A stretch of DNA of 64,000 nucleotides, from assembly GCA_015099395.1 (NCBI GenBank), contig AP024096.1, positions 6,241,485 to 6,305,484 of the forward strand, read 5' to 3'. Position numbers and translations under genes: made by a program. Below, in pieces: positions 7,763-18,558 of this stretch. The stretch is from Ktedonobacteria bacterium brp13 (lineage in GTDB: Bacteria; Chloroflexota; Ktedonobacteria; Ktedonobacterales; Ktedonobacteraceae). The notes under the pieces are model-generated. The model had not been told where the DNA came from. It made no database searches and was given only the letters and a program-made list of their open reading frames with translations. Numbering within the stretch: position 1 is the stretch's first letter; each line of letters starts with the position of its first letter.

Positions 7763-9901
7763 TGATTCCTGTTGCCCGATATGCTCTTTCACCTTCTCTG
7801 CGGCATCCCTGGTCATACCATCCAGGGCCGCCAGTTCATCGATGCTCGCCATACTGATGGCCCGAACCGAGCCATAGTGCTTGAGGAGCGCTTGTTTGCG
7901 CTTCGGACCGATGCCGGGTATCTCGTCAAGTACAGACTTGAAGGTACGTTTCGAGCGCACATTACGGTGATAGGTGATACTAAAACGGTGAGCCTCGTCA
8001 CGGATGCGCTGGAGCATATAGAGTCCCTGCGAATTACGTGGGAGCTGAAGTGGCTCGCTCTCGCCTGGCAGATAGATCTCCTCACCAGTGGTGAGTTTGG
8101 TATGTGAACCCTCTTCTTTAGCCACACCGATCGTCGGGATCGACAGATTGTATTCGCGCATAACTTGTAATGCAGCGTTTAACTGACCCTTGCCGCCATC
8201 AATAATTACCAGATCTGGGAGCGCCCAATCGTGTTCCATAGTACTTTCGACGGTATCAACGGTTTCAGCGGTTGCAACACTCTCACTATCTACAACACCT
8301 TCCACGTTTTCAGTATTCCCTACAACGATGGCGTCATCCTGCGAGAGCAGGTCTGTCTGTTTACCGTCTTGCAGGATCTCTGCAATCGTTTCACCGATCG
8401 GCGCGCTGATATCCTCATCGGGTGCGCTAGCCAGGAACGAGGGATTATTCGCGGCCTTGCGGAAGCGGCGGCGCAGGACCTCCTGGTGGCTGGCAACGTC
8501 GTTGGGACCTTCTACCTGTTTGATCTTAAAGCGGCGGTACTCACTATTCTTCGGGCGACCTCCTTCGAAGACGACCATCGCACCGACTGAATTGGTCCCC
8601 TGTGTATTCGAGATATCATAGCACTCGATACGCTGTGGTGGTGCTGCGAGATTCAGGGCCGCCTGGAGCTCCTCCAGGGCCATCTGCGTTTTCTGCGAAT
8701 CGGTCAGCCACTTGATGCGCTGCTGCTCAAGGATCTGTTGTGCATTCAGCTTGACCATCTCGATGAGGCGTACTTTATCGCCGCGTTTAGGTGCGGTTAC
8801 TGTTACAATCGTACTGCGACCAGCAGCACTAGCAGCACCAGCAGCCTTACGCCGTTCACGCAACCAGTTTTGCATTACCTCTGCATCGTCTGGCTCGTGT
8901 TCAACGATAATCTCAGCCGGGACATGCGGTGAATTGGTGTAGAATTGCTCCATAAACGAAGACATGATCTCGCCAGGGCCACTGTCGCGTGTCCCTTGCA
9001 GGATAAAGTACTCGCGACCGACCAGTTTGCCCGAGCGGAAGAAGAAGACCAGAGCACAGGTCTCATCGTCTTGACTCGCCAGCGCAATCACATCTTGATC
9101 ATCCTGTCCCTCAGTATTGATAATACGCTGTTTTTCCAGAATACGCTCGACCGCCTGAATGCGATCGCGTAGACGAGCCGCCTCTTCAAAGTTCAGGTCC
9201 TCGGCTGCCTGTTCCATCTGGGCTTGCAAGTCCTTGATAACCTCATCGTGCTTGCCTTCAAGAAAGTGAATGACCTGTTGAATGATAACCGCATACTCTT
9301 CGCGTGTGGTTTTGGCGACGCAGGGAGCCGTACAGCGATGGATATAGTACTGGGTGCAGGGACGTGACAAAAGCTTTGGTTTCCAGCCCTCACGGGCTTT
9401 CTCATCGACCGGGGGAGCCCATCCGCTGGCATCATAGCGGCAGGTACGAAATGAAAAAAGCTTATTTAACAGATCGAGTGTAGCATCGACGGCACCAGAG
9501 TTGGTATACGGACCAAAATAGCGGTTTCCATCGTGATGGAAGCTACGCACACGATATACACGTGGAAAGTCTTCGGTAAGCGCGACCTTGATGTAGGGAT
9601 AGCTCTTATCATCACGCAGCAAAACATTGTATTTGGGACGGTACTGCTTAATATAATTGCTCTCCAGTACCAGCGCCTCGACCTCGTTCTGCACCACGAG
9701 AAAATCGATATCATCGATTTTAGCGACCATACTGCGATTCTTGGGACTATGATCGGTCGACTCTTGAAAATAGGAACGGACACGGTTAAAGAGCGAGATA
9801 GCCTTCCCGACATAGATAATGGTCCCCTCGGCATCCTTCATCAGATAGATGCCAGGCTTGTGCGGGAGTGAATTCAGGACGGATTGAATTTTATCATTCA
9901 T
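7760..9901 (-). CDS. uvrC: Excinuclease ABC subunit C
   Basis: 713 residues. The GIY-YIG nuclease is at the start (LPHKPGIYLMKDAEGTIIYVGKA), followed by the Cys-rich segment around CRYDASGW and CTQYYIHRCTAPCVAK, the UVR motif (LNFEEAARLRDRIQAVERI), the RNase H-like domain (ECYDISNTQGTNSVGAMVVF, LPDLVIIDGGKGQLNAA) and a C-terminal double helix-hairpin-helix (IPGIGPKRKQALLKHYGSV). It makes both incisions in nucleotide-excision repair with UvrA and UvrB. An acidic, Glu/Asp/Val/Thr-rich insertion of roughly 80 residues (about 8207-8450) splits the RNase H-like domain just before the VIIDGGKGQL motif. The ribosome-binding site is weak. Confidence 0.96.
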   Translation of the reverse strand: MNDKIQSVLNSLPHKPGIYLMKDAEGTIIYVGKAISLFNRVRSYFQESTDHSPKNRSMVAKIDDIDFLVVQNEVEALVLESNYIKQYRPKYNVLLRDDKSYPYIKVALTEDFPRVYRVRSFHHDGNRYFGPYTNSGAVDATLDLLNKLFSFRTCRYDASGWAPPVDEKAREGWKPKLLSRPCTQYYIHRCTAPCVAKTTREEYAVIIQQVIHFLEGKHDEVIKDLQAQMEQAAEDLNFEEAARLRDRIQAVERILEKQRIINTEGQDDQDVIALASQDDETCALVFFFRSGKLVGREYFILQGTRDSGPGEIMSSFMEQFYTNSPHVPAEIIVEHEPDDAEVMQNWLRERRKAAGAASAAGRSTIVTVTAPKRGDKVRLIEMVKLNAQQILEQQRIKWLTDSQKTQMALEELQAALNLAAPPQRIECYDISNTQGTNSVGAMVVFEGGRPKNSEYRRFKIKQVEGPNDVASHQEVLRRRFRKAANNPSFLASAPDEDISAPIGETIAEILQDGKQTDLLSQDDAIVVGNTENVEGVVDSESVATAETVDTVESTMEHDWALPDLVIIDGGKGQLNAALQVMREYNLSIPTIGVAKEEGSHTKLTTGEEIYLPGESEPLQLPRNSQGLYMLQRIRDEAHRFSITYHRNVRSKRTFKSVLDEIPGIGPKRKQALLKHYGSVRAISMASIDELAALDGMTRDAAEKVKEHIGQQES

Positions 9902-10107
9902 CGTTTTTCTTGCACGATCTGTCTATGTGAGATAGGGACAGCAGAAGGCAGCCCCAGAGTTGCTGGAATAATGGCGTTAAATATGTATCAATATTATACC
10001 GCGTGGCGCATTACGTGTCGATGGAAGCTTATAGGCTTTGCCTGTGACATACAGAGCGGAGTTTTCTATTGTTCTATGATATGATCGAGGGGTAGATCCG
10101 TACTATC

Positions 10108-10143
10108 TAACAGATAAACTAACAGATAAACTAACACATAGAC
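10108..10143. repeat. 12-bp tandem repeat upstream of selB
   Basis: TAACAGATAAAC occurs twice head to tail (10108-10119, 10120-10131), followed by a degenerate third copy TAACACATAGAC. It ends 44 bp before the selB start, so it may be a regulatory site or part of the leader. Confidence 0.6.
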
Positions 10144-10187
10144 TGTAACCATACAGACTAAGCACACAGGGGTGAGGCGAGACCTAT

Positions 10188-12230
10188 ATGAGTTGTATTG
10201 GAACTGCTGGACACGTCGATCATGGAAAATCAACACTGGTGACTGCACTGACTGGTATTGATCCCGATCGTTTAGCGGAAGAGAAGGCGCGGGGTATGAC
10301 TATCGACCTGGGCTTTGCCTGGTTGACGCTACCCAGTGGGCGCGAAGTCAGTATTGTTGATGTCCCTGGACATGAAAATTTCATTAAGAATATGCTGGCT
10401 GGCGTAGGGAGTATCGATACTGCCCTGCTGGTGGTCGCTGCCGACGAGGGGGTGATGCCACAGACGCGTGAGCACCTGGCGATCCTCGATCTGCTACATG
10501 TGCCGCGTGGTGTTGTGGCGTTGACGAAAGCTGACCTGGTTGATGAGGAGTGGTTAGATCTCGTACGCGAAGAGGTGAGAGCAGTCCTCAAGTCTACAAC
10601 GTTAGCTGAGGCGACGATCATATCGGTCTCTGCGACCACCGGAGCTGGTCTACCAGAGCTACGGGCCGCACTGGATCAGGTACTTGATGAGGCACAGGAT
10701 CAAAAGAATATCGCTCGTCCACGACTCTCAATCGATCGTGTCTTCTCCCTCACTGGGTTTGGGACTGTAGTGACCGGCACGCTCCTGGATGGATTTCTGC
10801 AGAGCGGACAAGAGGTAGAGATCTTGCCGCAGCAGATCGTGACGCGTATCCGAGGCCTGCAGACGCATAAGCAGCAGATAGCTTTGGCGCAGCCAGGGAG
10901 CCGGGTGGCATTGAATCTGGCGAACGTCGCGCGTAGCGATCTGGCTCGTGGCAACGTTATCGCTCAACCCGGCCAGATGCGTACAACCCTGTTATGCGAT
11001 GCACGCATAGAACTGTTAGCCGATGCCGGGCGACCCTTGCAGCATAACGCGCAGGTCGATTTCTATAATGGCTCACAGGAGATCCCCGCGCGTGTACGTC
11101 TGCTTGATCGCGATGAGTTGCAGCCGGGCGAGCGTGGCTGGGTTCAGTTACGTCTGAGCCGACCAGCGGTCCTGGCGCGACGTGACCGCTTTATTCTACG
11201 CCTTCCTTCGCCCAGTACAACGATCGGCGGAGGCGAGGTCATCGACATTACTCCATCCTATCATCGGCGACGCCAGCCCAGTGTTATCGCCGCCCTGGAG
11301 CGGCTAGAAGATGCATCACCAGATGAGTTAGTACTGGCGATCCTGGATCAGCGGAGTACGGGGAGTAGTATTACTACAAAGGGTGCCAGGCCAGGAGGGG
11401 CGCATCTCCATGCCGGTCAATGGGCTTACACTTTGGAAGAGATTGTAAAACGGTCTAATTTGGCCCAGGATGTGACGCAAGAGACGTTAGAGACGTTGTT
11501 ATCAGAGGGAAGAGTGTATAAAGTAGGAAGTTACTGGTTCGCGCAGCAGGTATGGGACACGCTTACACGGGAGACCTTGCAACTGGTGCAGCAGCATCAG
11601 CAGCGATACCCATTACGGAGTGGTTTTTCGAAAGAAGAGTGGCGCACACGTCTCAACCTTTCTCCCAAATTGGCAGCGGAAATCTTTACCGTATTCCAGA
11701 GCGCTGGCAATCTTGAGGCCGTCGAAGCAGCTACAACCACCGACAGCGAGCTTGCAGGTAGTGCAGTGGAACGCTCCACACGCAGTGGAGGATTGATACG
11801 TACCCCCGGCTTTCGGTCTCACTTCACAGAGGAGCAGCAAAGTCAGGTCAAGCAACTCATGCAACGCTACCAGCAACAAGCATATACACCACCAGGGCGA
11901 AGTGAAGCGGAGGCGATAGTAGGAGTGGAGATAGTGAATGCGTTGATAGAGCAAGGACAACTGGTCAAGGTCGGGATGGGAGAGGGTGTTCTATTTGCAC
12001 GTTCCGCCTATGAGACAGCTCTTTCAATGCTTGTGAACTATCTGCGCGAGCACGACAGCATGACCGTTGCCGAAGCTCGTGATGTAATTGGCACATCACG
12101 CAAATATATATTACCGTTACTAGAGCATATGGATACCTTACGCATAACACGCCGCCAGGGTGATGAACGCAGATTGGGGACCCTCCCCAGCACATGGCAC
12201 TCTGACCAGCGGACACAAGAACGTAGCTAG
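10188..12230 (+). CDS. selB: Selenocysteine-specific elongation factor
   Basis: 680 residues. GTPase motifs open the protein: G1 GTAGHVDHGKSTL, G2 MTIDLGFAWL, G3 DVPGHENFIKNML, G4 ALTKADL. EF-Tu-like beta-barrel domains follow (RVFSLTGFGTVVTGTL), then the long winged-helix C-terminal part that reads the SECIS RNA. The MTIDLGFA sequence is typical for SelB rather than EF-Tu or IF2. The factor delivers Sec-tRNA to UGA codons marked by a SECIS hairpin. No selA, selD, selC or obvious selenoprotein is visible here, so the partners must lie elsewhere. Start supported by GGTGAGG upstream. Confidence 0.96.
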   Translation: MSCIGTAGHVDHGKSTLVTALTGIDPDRLAEEKARGMTIDLGFAWLTLPSGREVSIVDVPGHENFIKNMLAGVGSIDTALLVVAADEGVMPQTREHLAILDLLHVPRGVVALTKADLVDEEWLDLVREEVRAVLKSTTLAEATIISVSATTGAGLPELRAALDQVLDEAQDQKNIARPRLSIDRVFSLTGFGTVVTGTLLDGFLQSGQEVEILPQQIVTRIRGLQTHKQQIALAQPGSRVALNLANVARSDLARGNVIAQPGQMRTTLLCDARIELLADAGRPLQHNAQVDFYNGSQEIPARVRLLDRDELQPGERGWVQLRLSRPAVLARRDRFILRLPSPSTTIGGGEVIDITPSYHRRRQPSVIAALERLEDASPDELVLAILDQRSTGSSITTKGARPGGAHLHAGQWAYTLEEIVKRSNLAQDVTQETLETLLSEGRVYKVGSYWFAQQVWDTLTRETLQLVQQHQQRYPLRSGFSKEEWRTRLNLSPKLAAEIFTVFQSAGNLEAVEAATTTDSELAGSAVERSTRSGGLIRTPGFRSHFTEEQQSQVKQLMQRYQQQAYTPPGRSEAEAIVGVEIVNALIEQGQLVKVGMGEGVLFARSAYETALSMLVNYLREHDSMTVAEARDVIGTSRKYILPLLEHMDTLRITRRQGDERRLGTLPSTWHSDQRTQERS

Positions 12231-12297
12231 TAGTCATAAGCAGCAACACAGGTGCGGGTGTCTGTGTTCTATACAACAAGGCAGTAACGGTAATAAT

Positions 12298-12332
12298 CTT
12301 TGATGAAACTCCTAGTTTCGTGAGGAGTGTTC
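12298..12332 (+). terminator. Weak hairpin downstream of selB
   Basis: ACTCCT and AGGAGT (about 12308-12328) can form a 6-bp stem with a 9-nt loop. An alternative fold pairs GAAACT with AGTTTC. There is no U-tract, so function is uncertain. Confidence 0.3.
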
Positions 12333-12443
12333 CATTCTGATGTAGAATAAGTTACAATAGTGGCGCAACGCGTTTTGCCCTCTCCTGTATGAGAGAAGAC
12401 TTGTTCGGCAGGCAGATCGACGAGTCATAAGTGTTTCTCTAGC

Positions 12444-12530
12444 GGATCGGGATGACGCAAAATCCTCCTTTGAGAGATGGAAGGACGTAAGGTCTTCCGC
12501 TTTTAAGCAAATGGGTAGGGCACCCGGTCC
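12444..12530 (+). ncRNA. Candidate class-I c-di-GMP (GEMM-I) riboswitch
   Basis: Manual folding gives a three-way junction. P1 is GGATCGG (12444-12450) with CCGGTCC (12524-12530). P2 is GATGAC with GTCTTC around an internal loop GCAAAA/CGTAAG, then TCCT.CC with GG.AAGGA, capped by a GAGA GNRA tetraloop at 12472-12475. P3 is the TTTTAAGC/GGGTAGGG region. The strand GGACGTAAGGTC resembles the GEMM-I consensus GGACGCAAAGCC, the 5' strand resembles GGCAAACC, and TAAGC...GGGTAGG resembles the tetraloop receptor. Just downstream, CCTCCC can pair with the GGGAAGG ribosome-binding site, a plausible translation switch for the PASTA kinase at 12557. No covariance-model search could be run. Confidence 0.55.
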
Positions 12531-12556
12531 TCCCCTATAAACTGACAGGGAAGGGC

Positions 12557-14548
<1,992 letters not shown>

Positions 14549-14567
14549 TAAATGTCAGGTCATGATA

Positions 14568-14596
14568 GGGAGGGTTCCCTGCTTGAGAGCCCTCCC
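14568..14596 (+). terminator. Terminator hairpin after PASTA kinase
   Basis: GGGAGGG (14568-14574) pairs with CCCTCCC (14590-14596) over 7 bp, with a 15-nt loop. No strong U-tract follows. Confidence 0.55.
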
Positions 14597-15298
14597 ACTC
14601 TCTATTGAACCGTTGAATGCAATAAAAGGTGGGTAAGTAGTAGTATCCGCTTCCTTTTTTCATGGAATTTATTCGTCTATTCATGCATCTTCTGATTTGC
14701 CTGCACTCTCTTTTCTCTGCACCTCTTATCTATAAATAGTGCTATAATCAGGGTAGGTATGACGTTGAACTGGGATGGTAGATAGCCGTTGAGTTTGCCT
14801 GTAGTGCAAGGATGCCGTTATTGAACGAGGGGTGGAGAGAGTTTAATTGATGAATAGGCATAGAGTTATATGGATGAGGCTTAAGTAAAAAGTCTATGGT
14901 ATACTCTAAAATAGTAAACCGCTTGTTATGGATGATGTGCTATACTAAACGTAGAAGCATTTTATGTCTATCTAATAACTGAGTAGTAGGCTCATAACGA
15001 TTTTGGCGAACAACGATCAGGCACCGCAGGGTTGGTAACCTCGGGAAGAAGCGGGGTTCCGCGCAACAGTCAGACAAGCAACACATTGTGCTTAAATATT
15101 GCGTTCTGCTGACCTAATGTTCAACGAAGGTGTCACCGTTTTCCTTGTCGCGCCGTGTTACAGCAGTCAGATGTGTCGCGACAAATTGCCAGCGAGAGAG
15201 CTACACCTCAACCGGAAGAGAGAGCGATTTTCAACTGTGTAGTTCCTCACGTATCTGGCTTAGAGGCAGTCAAAAAAAAAGAATGAGGACGACCTATC
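14597..15298. other. Long leader/intergenic region with possible structured RNA before GT4 gene
   Basis: About 700 bp with no supported gene. TATAAT at about 14741 and TATACT-like boxes near 14893 and 14941 may be promoter parts. Between about 15030 and 15090, GGTTGGTAACC and GCGGGGTTCCGC form two small adjacent hairpins flanking TCGGGAAGAA, which looks like a structured leader. It has a loose likeness to parts of cobalamin-type leaders, but key boxes are absent and I do not assign it. A run of nine A precedes the ribosome-binding site of the next gene. Confidence 0.35.
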
Positions 15299-16720
15299 AT
15301 GATGAAACTGGACGGAGCAATATCCCCAGAGAATACGTTATTTGTCCTGCTCTGTTTTGAGGGGCCTGACGTCTATTCTACCGCAGGAGGTCTGGGGACG
15401 CGTGTTTCCGAACTGAGCGAGGCGCTAGCTACGCAGGGTTATACAACACACTTGATCTATATTGGTGATCCCTATAAACCTTCTATTGAACATCGTATCG
15501 ACGGTCGTTTGATCCTGAAGCGCTGGTCGCAATGGGTGAGCAGATATTATCCGAATGGCGTCTATGATGGTGAGGAGCAGAAGCTCTACGACTATAATGA
15601 GAGCGTGCCCTATCATATCTTCAGCGAAATTGTGCGCCCGGCGGTTACCGAGGGCAAGACAGTGGTGATCCTTGGCGAAGACTGGCATACCGCCGAGGTC
15701 ATGTGCCGCACATCGGATCTCCTGCACTGGTTTGGTGTGCGCCAGAAAGTACTGATGCTCTGGAATCTGAATAGCTTGATGTCACTGAATCGTATCGATT
15801 GGGGTCGGCTTAATTTTGTAACCACCCTCTGTACTGTCAGTAAATACATGAAGCATAAGATGTGGGAACTTAACGTAAATCCTCTGGTGATCCCCAATGG
15901 TATTCCCGCGCGTCATCTGAACCCTGTTGATCCTGAAATTGTGCAGCGTCTGCGTCATATTGCGCGACAAGGGAACCCCAAGCGCCTCTTTCTTTTTAAG
16001 ATTGGGCGTTTCGATCCCGACAAACGTTGGATTATGGCGATCGAGGCTGTCGCGCGTCTGAAAGAGAGCGGACATCCTGTGACGCTGTTTGTGCGTGGAG
16101 GTATCGAGCCACACGGTGCTGATGTCTTCCGCCATGCCTATCAACGTGGCCTGCATATTCAAGACGTCGTGGCCCAGCGTCCTACCCTCCAGCAGTGCCT
16201 GGATACCATTGAGCAGGCTGGCCCTGCCGATGTCTATAATCTGCGCTTCTTCCTGCCAGAAGAGTTTGTGCGTGCGACGTATGCCGCCGCCGATGCCACC
16301 CTGGCGAACAGTGGTCACGAACCATTTGGCCTGGTTGCTCTGGAGGTTATGGCTGCTCAAGGTATCGCCGTCACAGGCTCAACCGGTGAGGATTATGCTA
16401 TTCCCTTCCAGAACGCGATTGTTACAGAGAGCGATGATCCCGATGAGATCGTTGGTTACCTGCTTTATCTCCAGCGTCACCCGGAGCATCAGGAGAAATT
16501 GCGTGTAGCCAGTCAGTACACGGCCCGCCAATTCTTGTGGGATCGGGTCATCGAGAACATGGTAAGTAAGCTCGAGTTCCTGGCGCGCAAACAGAATATC
16601 GTGCTGACATCAGCTGATACATTAGATGCAATCGCCGATGCGCCAGTGAGCGCAGCGGTCGCGAATGAAGTGGGGACTGTCGCAAAGGACTCTGACTCTA
16701 AGCAAAGCAGTGCTGTGTAA
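15299..16720 (+). CDS. GT4-type glycosyltransferase (glycogen/starch synthase-like)
   Basis: 473 residues of GT-B fold. The N-terminal domain has STAGGLGTRVSELSEALATQG, with the GGL turn of starch-synthase-type enzymes, and LGEDWHTAEV. The nucleotide-binding half has VIPNGIPARHL, KIGRFDPDKRW and the retaining EX7E motif HEPFGLVALEVMAAQG. It probably transfers a sugar from a nucleotide sugar in the cytoplasm. A GH57 gene follows 126 bp later on the same strand, suggesting a joint role in alpha-glucan or maltodextrin metabolism. ATG 15299 and 15302 are adjacent; GAGGA precedes them. Confidence 0.9.
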   Translation: MMKLDGAISPENTLFVLLCFEGPDVYSTAGGLGTRVSELSEALATQGYTTHLIYIGDPYKPSIEHRIDGRLILKRWSQWVSRYYPNGVYDGEEQKLYDYNESVPYHIFSEIVRPAVTEGKTVVILGEDWHTAEVMCRTSDLLHWFGVRQKVLMLWNLNSLMSLNRIDWGRLNFVTTLCTVSKYMKHKMWELNVNPLVIPNGIPARHLNPVDPEIVQRLRHIARQGNPKRLFLFKIGRFDPDKRWIMAIEAVARLKESGHPVTLFVRGGIEPHGADVFRHAYQRGLHIQDVVAQRPTLQQCLDTIEQAGPADVYNLRFFLPEEFVRATYAAADATLANSGHEPFGLVALEVMAAQGIAVTGSTGEDYAIPFQNAIVTESDDPDEIVGYLLYLQRHPEHQEKLRVASQYTARQFLWDRVIENMVSKLEFLARKQNIVLTSADTLDAIADAPVSAAVANEVGTVAKDSDSKQSSAV

Positions 16721-16855
16721 GAGGCTGCTCGCTGGTTTCTGGCAGGCTGTAACGTGCTGGAACGAGCGCGAATCTGGGGAGGGCACGACGCATATACATA
16801 TGTCTATGAAGCTGCCCTCTCTTTATAGGGCCAGTAAGATGAGAGGATGACGAGT

Positions 16856-18280
16856 ATGGTTGTGGATCTGGCACTCTACACTGTTATACACCAACCTCGC
16901 CGCTTGAAGCTTCCCGCACAACCGATTCCACGCGGGGCTACAGCGGAAGAGATTGCCCATTGCCTTTTCGACGAGCGCATGAATGAGCGCTACTTCCGAA
17001 AGGTTGCGCAATATAGTTATTATCCTGGTATCCAGATGTTTCAGGACCTGGTAGGGCAGGGGTTAAAGCTCTCTATCGGTTTCTCGCAGTCTTTTATTCG
17101 TCAGGCGGCGGCCTGGGATGGTCAGTTGCTCGATATGTGTCGCGCACTGGTCGCGCATGAGAATGTTGAGTTGATCGGTGTTGAGCCCTACCATAGTTTC
17201 CTGTTCCTGCTCGATCTGCCCGCCTTTGTCGCCAGGATGCAGGATATGGTACGTGACCTGGAATTGATCTTTGGGAAGCGCCCGGTGGTTACCGACACAA
17301 CTGAGATGTGCATGTCGGCCTCTCTCTACAATGCACTGGATGCCGCTGGTTTTCAGGGTGCGTTGATGGATGGGCGTCCATGGGTAATGGAATGGCGTGA
17401 AGCAACGCATCTCTATCACTATGGCGATGAGGTTCCTCTGGCTATCCCGCTCGATACCAGCTATGTACGCCGCCCGGCTCTCCGTAGAAATACTGTTCCA
17501 TTGCAAGAGAGGACGAGAAACAGTCCGGCCCTCTTAACTCGACATGTAACATTAAGTGATGATGTTGGGTATCGTTTCTCCAATGCTAGCTGGGACAACT
17601 ACCCTCTCTTTGCTGATCGCTACGCCGATTGGATTGCGCAGGCCTCCGGTGATCTGCTCTTGCTCGGCTGGGATTTTGAGACGTTTGGTGAGCATCATCG
17701 TCGGGAGAGCGGCATCTTCGATTTTATGCGCGCGCTGCCACATGAACTGCAGCAACGTGGTGTAGGAACCTATACCGCCAGTGAGCTTATTGCACGGCAC
17801 GCAGAGCAGTCCAATTATCTGCCGCTACCTATCTACCCAACGACCTGGGCGGGCAATGGCGGTATGGAGTTTTTCCTGGGCAATGCCGCACAGAAGAATA
17901 TCTTCTCTCTCATGGGTGAAGTCTACGGTATGGCTGCAATCACCAACCATCCAGAAATTATCGATCTTGCTCTCTGGCTGGCGCAATCTGACAACTTACA
18001 CCTCATCCAATGGTACGGGCGCAGTGGCTCTGAGGCCGAGGTCTCGGCTTACTTTACTCCTGCAGAATGGTGGCAACTGGGCCCTGAGCAGATCATTCGA
18101 GAGCAGCAGCAGGTCTATATCAACGCCTTGCATGCCATGCAGCCCTATCTACCAGCGCGTCTGTTGCGTCAACTTGAACGTGAGCGTAAGACGGCAGCAG
18201 GGCGGCGCAAAGATACTGCCTCTGACAGCACCGCTATCGCACAGGAGCCAGCATTAAGCTATCTTGCACGGCACCCCTGA
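16856..18280 (+). CDS. Glycoside hydrolase family 57 (alpha-glucan-active)
   Basis: 474 residues from ATG 16856, chosen because GAGAGG at 16841-16846 is correctly spaced for it and too close for the ATG at 16847. GH57 signatures are visible: VIHQP near the N-terminus (conserved HxP), a region around VVTDTTEMCMSASLYNALDAAGF where the nucleophile Glu would lie, and the strongly conserved LGWDFETFGEHHRRESGIFDF containing the acid/base Asp. The family covers alpha-amylases, 4-alpha-glucanotransferases and branching enzymes; the specificity cannot be read here. Pairing with the preceding GT4 gene fits intracellular storage-glucan turnover. A good terminator follows. Confidence 0.9.
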   Translation: MVVDLALYTVIHQPRRLKLPAQPIPRGATAEEIAHCLFDERMNERYFRKVAQYSYYPGIQMFQDLVGQGLKLSIGFSQSFIRQAAAWDGQLLDMCRALVAHENVELIGVEPYHSFLFLLDLPAFVARMQDMVRDLELIFGKRPVVTDTTEMCMSASLYNALDAAGFQGALMDGRPWVMEWREATHLYHYGDEVPLAIPLDTSYVRRPALRRNTVPLQERTRNSPALLTRHVTLSDDVGYRFSNASWDNYPLFADRYADWIAQASGDLLLLGWDFETFGEHHRRESGIFDFMRALPHELQQRGVGTYTASELIARHAEQSNYLPLPIYPTTWAGNGGMEFFLGNAAQKNIFSLMGEVYGMAAITNHPEIIDLALWLAQSDNLHLIQWYGRSGSEAEVSAYFTPAEWWQLGPEQIIREQQQVYINALHAMQPYLPARLLRQLERERKTAAGRRKDTASDSTAIAQEPALSYLARHP

Positions 18281-18336
18281 TGCTGGCACACTGCTACTTC
18301 TTATAGCTGATCAGTTGATACCTGAAAATAAAGCAC

Positions 18337-18365
18337 AGAGTTGGCATTCGCTGCCAACTCTTTTC
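18337..18365 (+). terminator. Rho-independent terminator after GH57
   Basis: Perfect 10-bp stem AGAGTTGGCA/TGCCAACTCT with loop TTCGC, followed by TTTT. Confidence 0.85.
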
Positions 18366-18558
18366 GCTGTTGCTTCCTTACTGATGATGGCGTGCAATTG
18401 GAGTAACTGTGTTTTTTTTGTTGAGATTGTCTTACCATGTTTCTATGACTTTTGGACTATAGCGTGCTCAATGCATTGACGAGTCTCGGTTTAGTTGGTT
18501 AGACTCAACACAGGTAACAGAGGTACAGCAAAGAATAATTTGGTAAGAGGTAGGGTCA

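Noticed and set aside
10188-12230. In-frame UGA selenoprotein near selB
   Set aside because: No flanking gene shows an internal UGA with a following hairpin and continued protein pattern.
15030-15090. SRP RNA or cobalamin riboswitch
   Set aside because: GGGAAGAAGC recalls the SRP loop and CGCAACAGTCAG recalls a B12 box, but flanking pairing and other key boxes are missing.
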